Positions 1-10,464 of a stretch of DNA of 64,000 nt are shown here, one piece after another; position 1 is the first letter of the stretch; each line of letters begins with the position of its first letter. The stretch comes from Cordylochernes scorpioides (lineage: Eukaryota > Arthropoda > Arachnida > Pseudoscorpiones > Chernetidae), in contig CP092886.1 of NCBI GenBank assembly GCA_030710605.1, positions 48,647,794 through 48,711,793 on the forward strand, written 5' to 3'. The position numbers and the translations under genes were made by a program. Below the pieces are notes generated by a model that worked only from the letters and a program-made list of their open reading frames with translations, had not been told where the DNA came from and searched no databases.

Positions 1-851
1 TTGAGATCATCTTCAACGTATTTCCTCTTATTTCCAGTTGATTTTACTATTTTCTTATCTTCTTTATTTTCGTTTTGATTTTGTTTATCACTGGCACCTT
101 CTCTAATTAGAAATCTCTCCATCTAGTTTTGAGATAATTTAGAAAACACACAAATATAATAATAAAATGTTTAAATAAAGTTACCTTGAGTTAAAAGTGA
201 GTGAGAATTTCGTAACAAAAATATTTTTTTCCTTTTTTAACCAACATATTTTACGGTGTACAAAACTTATTGTGTGAATGTGTGTGTGTTTTACAACATG
301 CAAAAAAAATGAAGAATTACTACAGCAATACTTTGACGAAAACTCCGAATAAATTTTTTAAATAAATTTATATATTTTTTTTGTTTTCTTTTTTTAAAGC
401 TTTGTAGCTTTGAGTCTCTATTAATAAACAGCTGTGACAAAGATTGTAAATGACGGTTAAGTTTGGACATATTATTTTAAAAATTAGGTATTTTCCCGCA
501 GTATGTATTCAACTTTATTAAATAAAGTTGTTTTCGCGGATTGTTTTTTTTTTAACTTATGATTTTAAATAGGTACGTACCTATTTGCATTTTTATTTTT
601 TAATAATGGCACGTGCCAGTTATGCACGTCAAGATTATGTACATACGTTATATGAAATATAAAATTATGCAAACTGTTGTAATTATAATACCAAAATAAG
701 TTTTATATAAAATGAAATTTGCTTTTTTTTAATTTCATTTTTTATATGAAAATTTTTGAAAAAAATTATTAAAATTGAATAAAAATTATAAAAAATATTT
801 TTTGAAACATTATTTTTAAATTTAACCAAAAGTTCTAAATACCTACAAAAA
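1..851. other. AT-rich stretch without recognised gene
   Basis: Very AT-rich sequence with poly-A and poly-T runs. The one 60-codon frame here is low-complexity (F, K, I and N rich) and has no recognisable motif. I see no gene. Confidence 0.5.
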
Positions 852-920
852 TGTTCGCGGCACACCTAGAATTCTTCGCGGCACACCAGTGTGCCACGGC
901 ACACCGGTTGCCCGACACTG
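852..920. mobile_element. hAT-type transposon end (fragment)
   Basis: Read on the minus strand this begins CAGTGTCGGGCAACCGGTGT and continues with repeated GTGTGCCGCG-like motifs. That is the usual look of one end of a hAT DNA transposon, with a CAGTG start and sub-terminal GTGTGCCGC repeats. No partner end or transposase was found nearby, so it is a solo end or a strongly deleted copy. The family assignment rests on the end pattern only. Confidence 0.5.
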
Positions 921-2206
921 ATCCAAATTGAGGCCATACTAGTCAAAAGAAGGATTTGAGTTAAAACTGACAAAAAGTAAAATACCCACTTTAGAGAAAA
1001 AACAAACCAACAAGTGGCACCTAAGGTAGTGAAAAGTAGAATCCCTCTTCTTACTAAATAATGGTAGGGAAATCTTAATATAAATAAGACAATACCAAAA
1101 ATAACTACGCCTAAAAATTAAGCCTTGAGAATATAATTTTTGTGCACATATAAGATATAACTTGACATTTTTCTTTTCAATTGTTGTAAATATTTTACAT
1201 TTTGATTTTATTTGTTGAGAAATTCACTCATATGATTCTATATATTTTTCCCTCACAAACTTTATATGGAACATTTCATATTCGAACATTCTTTTTTTTT
1301 AATGTAAATAGTAAAACTTCATGTGTAAATATTTTTCATTATGTGGAAGTAAATAACCCATTATTTTATGTTTTTATTCTGATCAAACCAAATAAATGTG
1401 AAACAAGATGTTGGATACCACTCGTCATTATGAGAAATAAATTTGTGATTTTCAAAAATATATTTTTTGGCATGTGGCAAAATACCTTTTGAATCTTGAG
1501 AGCCTGAGAAGGCCTACTCAATTCATGAGGTAAATCCCCTTATGAATTATAGGAAGCAGACACCTATAAATTCAAATAAGATTGGATAATTTTCAGCTAC
1601 TGTCAAGAAAAAAGGTACCAATAGGAATATGTAGAAGGAATAAAGAGCATCATTGATATAGTTTCAATTGGTATCCTCCATCTTAATTGATAATCTATGT
1701 AAATAATAATGATACTTTTTTTTTACTTTGAAAATTACTCCCTAATTTTTATCCTTGGAGGGAAGAAATGACATAATAAAAATATGATTTTTATTATTCA
1801 TTAATATAATTATAATTTAAATAATCATAGAATTAACACAGAGTTAATTCTTTAAAATCCTTAACAAAAGTTGTACAACCCAAGATGTTTTTTGTATATA
1901 CTTAGATTATATTTATAAAATTATATGTATGCAAACTTTTTGTTCTTAAAATATAATCATTAAAACAATACAATTTTGAATATAAAAGTTATCATTTCAC
2001 TTCAATCCACGACTGCATGAATGAATTGGTAACGTACCTAAAATACATCTTTTTTATGACATATATATATATATAGTGTAAAAACTATATAATAAAAATA
2101 TAATAGTGATTCTATATTTAAAATTTAATGAGTAAACTGATAACAATGATAATTTATATCAAGTAGATTTGATTAGATTAGCAAGCTAAATCTAAATTAA
2201 TTATAA
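921..2206. other. AT-rich stretch without recognised gene
   Basis: AT-rich intergenic DNA with short TA tracts. A 96-codon frame at 1202-1492 has no domain, coding bias or context and is treated as chance. Nothing else is supportable here. Confidence 0.5.
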
Positions 2207-2615
2207 AAATAAATAGTTGTTTAGTTTTATAGTTTAGTTTTGTATTAAAATTATCTTTATTATTTTGATTATTTAAATTCAAATTATAAAATTTGTATAT
2301 TGTTATTATTTAGTAGAGAGAGAGAGAAAAAAAATCCTTTACTTCTTCCATATCATCCAATTAATTATATATTTATAATTAATAACAATAAAATTTAACA
2401 ACGTAACGTCTTTTGCATCGGCTTTTACACGTCATTTAGACATACTCTAATTTGTATATAGAATAATAGAAGTGAGAATATATTTAATATTATAAATTTT
2501 AGTAGTTAGAGAAAAGAGAGAAAGACAGAACCATACACTTATAATCAAACTAATAATAAGAAAAAATAAAATTTTTGTAAAGAAGGTAGATAAGATTGTT
2601 AGTATATATATATAT
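2207..2615. repeat. Left arm of Penelope-element inverted repeat
   Basis: About 400 bp that reappears in reverse complement at 5899-6300 with few mismatches. Shared landmarks are the AGAGAGAGAGAG-type tract, the segment around 2401-2430 containing AACGTAACGTCTTTTGCATC, and the outer block around 2590-2615. It is read as the LTR-like terminal repeat of the enclosed Penelope-like element. Confidence 0.8.
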
Positions 2616-3504
2616 TATTTTTATAATTTTATTTTTATCTTTTTTTTTTTAAGAATTTTAATTTTTTTTAAATTTTATATAATGAATATAACTAGTTGTA
2701 TTTAGTGAAATATCTATAATATGAATTAACTTTTGTTATAAATTTGGTTATTATGTTTTGAAACCCTAATGGTAGACCAGACATATACAAAAATTTTTTT
2801 AAAATGAATTAATTAATGGAAAGAGAGATATGCTGGACCGGGGATTATCAAATAGAAATCCAGCTGATATTTCACCCCTGCTCTATTATATCATATATCT
2901 CTCTTAGACCGGATTATATGTGTTGATATTAAGTTGTTTTAGTGAAACATTTATATATAAAGATCCAACAAACATAAGTGTTAAGAAATTCTAAATGTTA
3001 CCTACCTAGTCTGTGACGCGTTCCTCTGTAAGCAGCTATTTCTGGATAACATCTGTTGCGGGGGGGGGGACCCGTGTTCCTCCGTTCAGAAATAGATTGT
3101 TTTCTCAGAAATTTCAGAATAATAAGTCAACTGAAGAAGAAAGAAAATAGTTAAGGGAAGAAAGCCAATCTTTATAATCTTTACAGTTATTTATATTAAT
3201 ATAACTGATTCAATTATTATTTATCTTTTAATTTTCCTTTAAAAAGGTAAATTATTAGAGGATTAATAAAGCTATTAATTTTGAAAATTCATTAATATTT
3301 AATTCCCATTTTCCTCCCCAGAAATTGGAGATTAAATAAAATGAATTCTATACAATATTACTTTAAAAATCTTGTGAAAATTTTTTAAAATCAGTTATAT
3401 AATTTTAAGTTTAATTAACTGTTAAAGATTATAAGTTTGTATTAGTTATTATTGAGAGAAATTATAAAAAGTTGATTTAATAAATGGATACTTCCATTTA
3501 TTCT

Positions 3505-5517
3505 TTTAAAAGTATTTTATAATTGATATACTGTTGAAGTATTTTACTTGTTTAATACTAAATTTGTTTTTAATAAATTCCATGTTTAAATTTTTAATAT
3601 CTTCTATGAAATTTTCTAATATATTATTTATTCTATAAAATCTTAGAAACTGACCAAAATATATACCTTTGCAGCAGTTTAATGATATATTAGAATTTAT
3701 ATTGCAGTATTTTATAATATTGAAATTATAATTACTTTTTTTATTATAAACTTTAATAGCATTATTTGTAATGTTTATATTTAGGTCTAAAAGTTAACTT
3801 TTTTGTTTCTATTAATTTTTTCATTGTTCTTAAGTTTCAAGTATTTAGGATATATTTCAGGTATTATGTTTTTAAACTGTGGATTATTAAATATTATGAT
3901 GTCATCTACATAAGGGAACATTTGCCAATTAACATTATTTTGTAGAAAGTATTCTCTTTCGTACCAGAATAGTATTAGGTTGGCTAATAAAGAACTTGAA
4001 GAAGTTCCCATAGGAACGCCTTCTGATTGAATATATATTTTATTTTTAAATTCTATATAATTAAAATTTAAAAATGTTTCCAGTAGAGTTTTTGCTGTTT
4101 TAAGATCTAATTTAATTGTTTTATATTTGTTATGAATAATTTTAATGTGGAAAGTTTTGTCATTAATGAATTCGTTAAATAAATTGGTTATTTTATTATT
4201 TAGATCTCTTAAATTTATTTTAGAATATAGGTCCTCAAAATCAAATGTGTGTACTGAATCAATGTTTGTCCAATTGTTCATTAAATAGTTAATGATTTTT
4301 TTATTTGAGTCGATAAATTTATAATTATATTTATTAGTTAATTTATTTATAATAAATTGTAGTGTTGAAGCTAATTGTATATCAATGTTTTTTATAACTG
4401 AATTTATACCAGATGTGATTGTTCTGAAAGAAATTGGTTTTTTGTGTAGTTTAGGAATTATATAGAATTTTGGTATGTTTGGATTTTTGTTGTAGTTATA
4501 AATCTTTAGTGAATTTTCCACGTTTTTGATGTCTTTTTTGATTTTTGTGGCTGTAGTTCTAGCAAAAGTGTATTTATTATTATTATCAATTTCCTTTTTT
4601 AGAATATCGTGGTATAGATTTTTACAAATTATAGATAAATTATTGGGACATTTATCTATAGGAGTGATAATAAAGTCCTTCTGTAATTTAATTATATTTT
4701 CTTTAAAAGAAGGAATATCTGAATTAGGTTTTGTGTATTTAAGTGTATTATTATAATAATTTATAATTTCCTTTTTAATATTATTTTTCCATTCCAGAAA
4801 AGTAAATTCTGGAATACTGTATTTTATACTAGTTTTATTTATGAAAATGTCTATATCTTTTAATATAGATTTAATTGTATTATTATAATTGTGTTTAATT
4901 TGAGGTATATATTTATACCCTTTATTTAAAATATCTTGATATTCTGGATTTAAAAAAGAAAAATTGCTAGTTAATATATGACCTGAGAGCTTATATCTAT
5001 CTATATAGTTGTTGCAATTACATTTAATTTTTTTAAAATTTGCCAAATTATTAATAAATTGGTTATAATTGCAAACTAAACTACTTATATTTTTGTTGTA
5101 TCTCCAGATTGTTTTAAAATTTAAATTTTTTATAGGGAAAAGATTATTGATGTTTTGGCTATTAAAAATATCATTAAATTTAATATGATTAAATAAATTG
5201 TTATTAAATTTAATGATAATATTAATGTTATTAGTAGATTGTTTAATTTTTCTGTATTTAAAGATGTCGTGTGTGATATCTATTAATCTGTTAGTCAGAT
5301 TATGAATTTTAATATATTCTATAAGTTTGATAAATTTATTAATATTTAGTTTAAATAATGTTTTAATAAATTTATCGACGAAGTTGTTAGTATACATTTG
5401 TTTTGGGTCCAGTAATTCTTCAAATTCAATGTAACCTAATTTATTGGTAGTTTTACCTCTAGTTTTATTAGGTTTAGTTTTAAATTCTTTTTTTTTTGTA
5501 TTTGCAGCTGATTTCAT
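3505..5517 (-). pseudogene. Penelope-like (Naiad) reverse transcriptase, frameshifted
   Basis: The main frame (3787-5517, 576 codons) is the reverse transcriptase that copies the element RNA. From the N-terminus it shows a basic stretch, a cysteine patch (CNCNN near residue 165) followed by GHILTSNF, an IDKCPNN motif where other Penelope elements have DKG, the PKLHKKP box, FDFEDLYSKI (RT motif A), EGVPMGTSSSSLLANLI (motif B) and FPYVDDIIIF (motif C with the catalytic Asp pair). The frame stops shortly after. The thumb-like continuation containing GIYFGQFLRFYRIN is in another frame at about 3505-3787, so an indel separates the two. The first Met (5517) is only the start of the open frame; the native protein probably began in the upstream nuclease segment. 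Extreme AT content gives very Asn/Lys/Ile-rich protein. Confidence 0.85.
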
Positions 5518-5599
5518 AAGTTGAAATTTCTTCTGTTTGTGGTTTGTATGTGTAGTTTAATTCGTCATTAAGTCCATAAGGGAATAATGTGTTGTGTTT

Positions 5600-5860
5600 A
5601 TAAATGTAGTTGTTTTATAATAATAGTTGTTGTTTTTTGTTTTGACATATGTCTAGTATTTCTATCTTGAAGTTGTTAAAAGTATGTAATTGATTGTGTT
5701 CTTTCATATATATATTACCAATTGATTTTTTGGCGTGGTTTCTATGTAGGTTTATTCGTATATTTAATGGATTACATGTTTGTCCTATATATGATAGTTG
5801 ACAAATTTGGCATGTTAATTTATAAATAGTATTTACTAATTTACAAAATTACTTTATAAA
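5600..5860 (-). pseudogene. GIY-YIG endonuclease segment of the Penelope-like element
   Basis: The minus strand upstream of the RT frame encodes YKLTCQICQLSYIGQTCNP, then RINLHRNH and KEHN. This is the GIY-YIG signature: the CxxC pair before YIGQT, the conserved Arg and His, and the Glu-His-Asn end. In Penelope-like elements this nuclease nicks the target for primed reverse transcription. A TAA stop and a frame change separate it from the RT frame, and the coding sequence seems cut at its own 5' side, so it is non-functional. Its position before the RT is the main evidence for a Naiad-type permuted element. Confidence 0.75.
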
Positions 5861-5898
5861 ATTATAAAAATAATTACATATAATTATATATAAATAGT

Positions 5899-6290
5899 AT
5901 ATATACTAACAATCTTATCTACCTTCTTTACAAAAATTTTATTTTTTCTTATTATTAGTTTGATTATAAGTGTATGGTTCTGTCTTTCTCTCTTTTCTCT
6001 AACTACAAAAATTTATAATATTAAATATATTCACACTTCTATTATTCTATATACAAATTAGAGTATGTCTAAATGACGTGTAAAAGCCGATGCAAAAGAC
6101 GTTACGTTGTTAAATTTTATTGTTATTAATTATAAATATATAATTAATTGGATGATGTGTAAGAAGTAAAGGATTTTTTTCTCTCTCTCTCTACTAAATA
6201 ATAACATTTTACAAATTTTATAATTTGAATTTAAATAATCAAAATAATAAAGATAATTTTAATACAAAACTAAACTATAAAACTAAACAA

Positions 6291-6300
<10 letters not shown>
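5899..6300. repeat. Right arm of Penelope-element inverted repeat
   Basis: Reverse complement of 2207-2615 across almost its full length, ending next to the (TA)n tract. A few substitutions separate the arms, for example TGATGATGTGTAAG here against the complement of CTTCCATATCATCC. See the left arm. Confidence 0.8.

Positions 6301-6321
<21 letters not shown>
6298..6321. repeat. (TA)n microsatellite
   Basis: Uninterrupted TA dinucleotides. They form the left flank of the next LTR, and another (TA)n lies on its right flank at 7138-7152. Confidence 0.9.
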
Positions 6322-6322
<1 letters not shown>

Positions 6323-7137
6323 GGTAATTTAAACCAACAACCCTATATTGTATAATTACTTATAACAAGATTGTCATGTTGTATATAGAAACACATCTAT
6401 AAATAATTATGCGCATGATTAATCTGTGTCATTGCATCACCATATGTAATGTACTTTGTACAAACTAAAGACAAATAAATAAAACTATGTAATAGATTAA
6501 GAGCTGAGTTAAAGCAAGATTGAAAAGTTCAAAAACGTCTACAATCCAACAACCCTGAAAAGGAATTCGGCAGCCCGTTGCCATCTGGTCCAAAGGGTGC
6601 GGAATGCCGCAGACGTTTAAAGTCCAACTCCCCCCCCTCCTCGGGAATGGTATATAAACTTCGGTTTTAGCCGAGCGCAGTTAGTCCGCAGTTAGTCAGC
6701 AGTCACCCCTTTCACCGTCCGTGCGAGCCCTTGTCGCTTATAGCCAGGACCACCTGATCGCCATGTAAAACAGTAAGATCTCTTCTAACTCCATCTTGCT
6801 TAGCTCAACTCCTATCTGTTCATGGAACTTTCCTACTTCAGCTGTGTCTCTTCGTTTTGTGTGTGTGGGCATTCCCAAACTTTCCACTCTGCCTCGACCA
6901 CGACTGCCTGTACTCTGTGAAAACTGTTAAAGGTCTTCCAAAGTGCAGAGAGGTACTGGAAAACTCTCCACGCCCTGACTGTTACCGCCTCTCGGTTACT
7001 ACAGGTTTGACCCTCGGTTACCACAGCTTATAGCGAGAGTCGACAAGATCTCATCACAGATAAGTCGACAGCAACTCTTTATCACATCTAAGTCGACAGG
7101 ATTCTACAAGGCTTACCAGACCTCACACTTCATCACA
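6322..7137 (+). mobile_element. Probable solo LTR inserted in (TA)n
   Basis: The segment starts TGGTAATTTAAACC, ends CTTCATCACA (TG...CA ends) and is flanked on both sides by TA dinucleotides. It contains a TATA box (TATATAAACTTCGG near 6651) followed by a likely start region with repeated CAGTTAGTC. Its tail repeats AGTCGACAGGAT-type motifs next to ATCACA, as in the LTRs at 13.06-13.41 and 15.54-15.90 kb. No coding frame of note is present. I infer a single LTR left by recombination; the LTR superfamily is not determined. Confidence 0.6.
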
Positions 7138-7353
7138 TATATATATATATATGAAAAAACAATAGAAAAAAATAAAAAATAAGTTGGTCAGGTGTTGATA
7201 TTAAAAATAAAAAAGGCATATCCTGACCAGGAGCACATGTGCTTTTCAGAAGGTAGAGCGCCATCTGGTGGAACAGAAATCAACTAAACATTGATTTAGC
7301 CTGTTCCCTGATATTTGGCCAACCCAATATCTCGATAAATCAAGAAAAGCCAT

Positions 7354-7393
7354 CCACGAACGCGTTTCGCGCTGTTGGCGCTCGACAGCGTGG
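7354..7393 (-). ncRNA. Hammerhead ribozyme, core mutated
   Basis: Minus strand: stem I CCACG, core CUGUCGA, stem II GCGC-CAACA-GCGC-type hairpin, GAAA, very short stem III (ACGCGU-like), cleavage triplet GUU, stem I partner CGUGG. The core should read CUGANGA; here the invariant A is U. Cleavage is therefore expected to be lost, while the neighbouring unit keeps the consensus. Confidence 0.75.
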
Positions 7394-7701
7394 AGTAGGC
7401 TGTACCACTGCGACCGAAAAGATTTTTGGTCCCAGAGGCTTAATGAGAAACCTAGAAATGGGAATTTAAGGCCAAACTTGCGTAAATACGCTTAACACAT
7501 GAAAAAACAATAGAAAAATAAAAAAATAAGTGGGTCAGGTGTTGATATTAAAAATAAAAAAAGGCATTTCCTGACCAGGAGCACATGTGCTTTTCAGAAG
7601 GTAAAGCGCCATCTGATGGAACAGAAATCAACTAAAAATTGATTTAGCCTGTTCCCTGATATTTGGCCAACCCAATTTCTTGATAAATCAAGAAAAGCCA
7701 T

Positions 7702-7741
7702 CCACGAACGCGTTTCGCGCTGTTGGCGCTCGTCAGCGTGG
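7702..7741 (-). ncRNA. Hammerhead ribozyme, type I, consensus core
   Basis: Minus strand: CCACG, CUGACGA, GCGC hairpin with CAACA loop, GAAA, CGCGUU and CGUGG. All invariant core bases of the hammerhead are present and stem I pairs over 5 bp. Stem III is minimal and palindromic, as in Penelope/retrozyme hammerheads that are thought to work best as dimers. Cleavage is predicted after the GUU triplet. Confidence 0.85.
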
Positions 7742-7770
7742 AGTAGGCTATACCACTGCGTTCTATATAT

Positions 7771-8920
7771 AGTTATTGTAGTTCTAATAATTTACTATTC
7801 TCTTGCACTTATAATTTATTATTATTTTCCTGCAGTCCCAATATTTAGAGTGAATATACACAATTTAGATTATAGTCTGAACCTACCAACATCAGACAAA
7901 GGATATAATTCTCTTTCCTTTGACGTTTGCTTTCCTGTTCTCATGTTGAACACATTGTTAATTTGTTTGGATAGGGTCATATTATCTTGTAGTTGTAATA
8001 ATTTATTAACTGTATTTCTAATATTTTATTATTTTCTTGCAGTCCTAATATCTAGAAAAAATAAGCAAAATTTGAATTATAGTTTGGTACTAAGGGAAAG
8101 GTATGTCTTAATCTGATTAGGTTTGGGGATTTGAATACATTGTAGTTACCATTATCAGACAAAGGATCCAGTCCTAGGTCTCTATTGAGGAATTTATTAT
8201 TCTTTATTTATCACACACTGTTGGTCTGTTTGGAATGAGTTATATTTTTTTCCAATAGTTTTAGTAATTTATTACCCTCTTGTATTTCTAATTTTCCCCC
8301 GCCCATCTGTCCTAAAATGTAGAGTGAATAAGCACATGTTGGATGATAAATAGTAATTATGGTAAAGGTAGACTTGATCCAATATGTTCTGGTTCTGTGT
8401 GTTGTTTCAAATCCACTGAAGTTGCCATAATTAGACAAAGGATTTAATCCTTGGGCTGTCGACGATAACTTTTTTGTTTCATTATTGACGCAAACATCTG
8501 ATTTGAGTGGATCGTGTCATATTATCTTATAGTTCTAATAATTTATTATTTTTTCATAATTTAAAAAAATTGGAGAGAAAAAGTACATCTTGGATTATAG
8601 TTTTGAACTACGTAAATGTAAGATTAGATCAGATTAGGTTGATGGTTTTTCTTGTTTCAAAGACAGGTTTATTGAGTCATCAGACAAAGGATTTAGTCCT
8701 TTGTTCTGATAACTTTAACTTTCCTGTTTCCATATTGACACAAACAATTTTTGATTTGATTTCTTTAAAAAATTATCCTTTTCTTATAGTTATAATATCT
8801 TATTTTCTTCTAGTTTTAATTTCTAGAATGAAAAAGCACATTTTAAATTTAGTTTGAAACTATGGAAAATGAGTCTTGATCCAGTTCATTTGTTGATTTG
8901 TGTTGTATCAGTAGCACAGT
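7771..8920. repeat. Diverged tandem repeat, about 4-5 units
   Basis: A block of roughly 220-290 bp recurs with substitutions and indels. Each unit has TCATATTATCTTGTAGTT, TAATAATTTATTATT, a CTAGAGTGAATAAGCACA-like segment, GATTAGGTT and ATCAGACAAAGGATTTAGTC. Unit starts lie near 7770, 7985, 8230, 8515 and 8775. Short open frames inside it follow the repeat and are not treated as genes. Confidence 0.65.
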
Positions 8921-9374
8921 TATTACTCCATTTCCATTCCAAACAAAATTTTATTTTTTTTTGGTCAAAGAGGTATGGTTTAATAGTCATGAAAACGCGG
9001 CTGAAAGTACTGCTCAAGTCTCCACCTGAAGAAGCCCGGCTGAGTACCATCCTCTTTCCATTTGGTCAAACCTTTACGGTTTTCATTTTTTCTGACTTTT
9101 AAGGTTTTCATTCCTCCTAATTGGGTTCATTAAATTGATATATTATCTTATATCCAGTTTTACACAAGATTATTTTTAAAATAAGCTATCCAAAAAAATC
9201 TTCACAAAAAAAAAAATAAAAATTAAAAAAATCTATCTTCTTTCACCAAGAGAGAAAATAAAGAGAAAAACTCTTCTTTCTCTAATTAGCTTAATTTTAA
9301 TATTTCGAAAATTATTATCATTGTTCTGTCTTTACTCTTTTCTATAAAACAATTTTCTTCGCTTATTCCTTTTT

Positions 9375-9780
9375 TTAACCCAGCCTATAACGCTTAACCG
9401 CTGATGTTTTGCTGGTGTTACTTTCGACAATTGTTTTGCCTTCTACATGCTTCGGTAAGCATTTAAAGGCATCACTCATGTTTAGGTGTCTCCAAGTGCC
9501 CGCCGCGGTGGAGGGCCAAGGAGAGGGCTGGAAAGGCGACGGCGAGGCCGTGTTGACCCCAGGGGAGAAGAGGGCGAGTGCGCGCCGTTTTGAGGGAACC
9601 AAGGCAGCACCAAGCACAACTAAGGCGCCGCAGGCTACAAAAATAGTTAAGGGATCATTTCAGGGATCAAGATCAAGCGATCGAGACCCAGATCTCAGGA
9701 GGTCTGGCTTCTATCGTCTGGCTTTTATCTCTTGCTGGTGTTACTTTTTTCTCCTTTATACTACTATATGCTAACTACTT
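9375..9780. other. GC-richer unique-looking segment, unrecognised
   Basis: A locally GC-rich stretch with open frames on both strands (plus 121 codons, minus 80 codons), neither of which matches a protein I recognise. It looks like a fragment of a cellular gene or of an element with higher GC content. The 89 bp at 9430-9518 recur exactly, or nearly so, at 10122-10210 inside a Helitron. Confidence 0.35.
9430..9518. repeat. 89-bp segment duplicated into nearby Helitron (donor copy)
   Basis: The sequence from ATTGTTTTGCC to CGGTGGAGGGCCA is repeated in direct orientation at 10122-10210, where it breaks the alignment between two Helitron relatives. The larger non-repetitive context here suggests that this is the source. 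Confidence 0.75.
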
Positions 9781-10012
9781 ATCTCTATATATAAAAGTCA
9801 ATTTCTGTCTGTCTGTTTCGCGATAAACTCAAAAACTACTGAACCAATTGGTACCAAATTTTGCATGTCGCTTTTTATAAACCTGAGGAAAATTTTCGGC
9901 TGCATTTTGATTAGTATTTTTGGCTATTTCTTTTTTTTTTCATTTGAAGAACTTTTTTTACCCGGACTAATCCGGAATGGAATGAATACCTAATTATGGC
10001 CATTTTTTCAAA

Positions 10013-10083
10013 GCATCGGTGGTTCAGTGGTAGAATGCTCCCCTGCCACGCGGGCGGCCCGGGTTCGATTCCCGGCCGATGCA
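10013..10083 (+). tRNA. tRNA-Gly(GCC)-like gene inside a Helitron
   Basis: 71 nt fold as tRNA-Gly with anticodon GCC. The acceptor GCATCGG pairs fully with CCGATGC, the A-box is TGGTTCAGTGG, the B-box is GGTTCGATTCC, the discriminator is A and a T6 terminator follows at once. One base of the anticodon stem (CCCTGCCACGCGGG) differs from the copies at 26.6 and 26.9 kb, which have CGCCTGCC. It could be transcribed by Pol III. Whether it makes a charged tRNA is unknown. Confidence 0.85.
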
Positions 10084-10121
10084 TTTTTTAAAACACTTTT
10101 CAAAACTCATTTATATTATTT

Positions 10122-10210
10122 ATTGTTTTGCCTTCTACATGCTTCGGTAAGCATTTAAAGGCATCACTCATGTTTAGGTGTCTCCAAGTGCCCGCCGCGG
10201 TGGAGGGCCA
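10122..10210. repeat. 89-bp captured segment inside Helitron
   Basis: Direct copy of 9430-9518. Both edges are abrupt: TTATATT(A) before it and TTTATATAAT after it belong to the Helitron. Sequence capture is a known property of Helitrons. Confidence 0.75.
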
Positions 10211-10464
10211 TTTATATAATATAAATATATATTATTATATATCAACTATATTAATTAAATCAAATACCTAAACACTAATATAATACAATTTTTGCCATCA
10301 CACACACTTTTTTCCTGTAGTGTATGTGTTACTTCTGTATTGCTATTCTATGGCACTTCTAATATTTATTATTGATATACTTTTAGTATGAAGGAAATTG
10401 CACCCAAGGGATTTCTCTGGCGAAGCCGGGTCATTCGCCTAGTATATATAAATATATATATATA

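Larger units (their letters stand above)
2207..6300 (-). mobile_element. Penelope-like retroelement, Naiad type, degenerate
   Basis: A retroelement on the minus strand bounded by inverted repeats (2207-2615 and 5899-6300). In transcription order it holds a GIY-YIG nuclease segment, then a reverse transcriptase with a Penelope-like KLHKKP motif and a YVDD catalytic box, then a thumb segment in another frame. Canonical Penelope elements carry the GIY-YIG domain after the RT. Here it comes before it, which is the permuted order described for the Naiad clade. Frame breaks show that this copy is dead. The long terminal repeats in inverted orientation are typical of Penelope-like insertions. Confidence 0.8.
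7153..7770 (-). mobile_element. Tandem retrozyme-like repeat, family A (two units)
   Basis: Two direct copies of a ~348-bp unit begin with GAAAAAACAATAG at 7153 and 7501. Each carries a minimal type I hammerhead ribozyme on the minus strand. Tandem ~300-400-bp units with one hammerhead each are the hallmark of metazoan retrozymes, non-coding retroelements whose RNA self-cleaves and can circularise. A shorter third copy of the family is at 28.44-28.67 kb. The second unit is cut short and runs into unrelated repeats. Confidence 0.8.
9782..10442 (+). mobile_element. Non-autonomous Helitron carrying tRNA-Gly
   Basis: It starts with TC after an A (TCTCTATATATAAAAGTC), ends CTAG before a T, and has a GC-rich hairpin (GGCGAAGCCGGGTCATTCGC region) just before the end. 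These are standard Helitron termini. The interior holds a complete tRNA-Gly (10013-10083), then the 89-bp captured segment (10122-10210), then AT-rich DNA. The sequence flanking the tRNA (CAAAACTCATTTATATTAT) matches the flank of the tRNA-Gly in the Helitrons at 26.5-27.1 kb, so this is one family. No Rep/helicase gene is present. Confidence 0.75.

Noticed and set aside
1202-1492. 96-codon open frame
   Set aside because: AT-driven composition, no motif, no neighbouring gene context. Random open frames of this length are expected here.
2820-2925. Possible hammerhead ribozyme in the Penelope element (CAGCTGATATTTC)
   Set aside because: The core would need CUGANGA and GAAA at the right distance. 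CTGATAT does not fit on either strand.
7153-7770. CRISPR array (repeated units)
   Set aside because: The units are 348 bp, with ribozyme structure and no short repeat-spacer pattern. The DNA is eukaryotic.
9375-9774. Protein-coding gene on either strand
   Set aside because: Both strands are open because of local GC content. I recognise no domain and part of it is duplicated in a Helitron. Listed only as an unrecognised segment.
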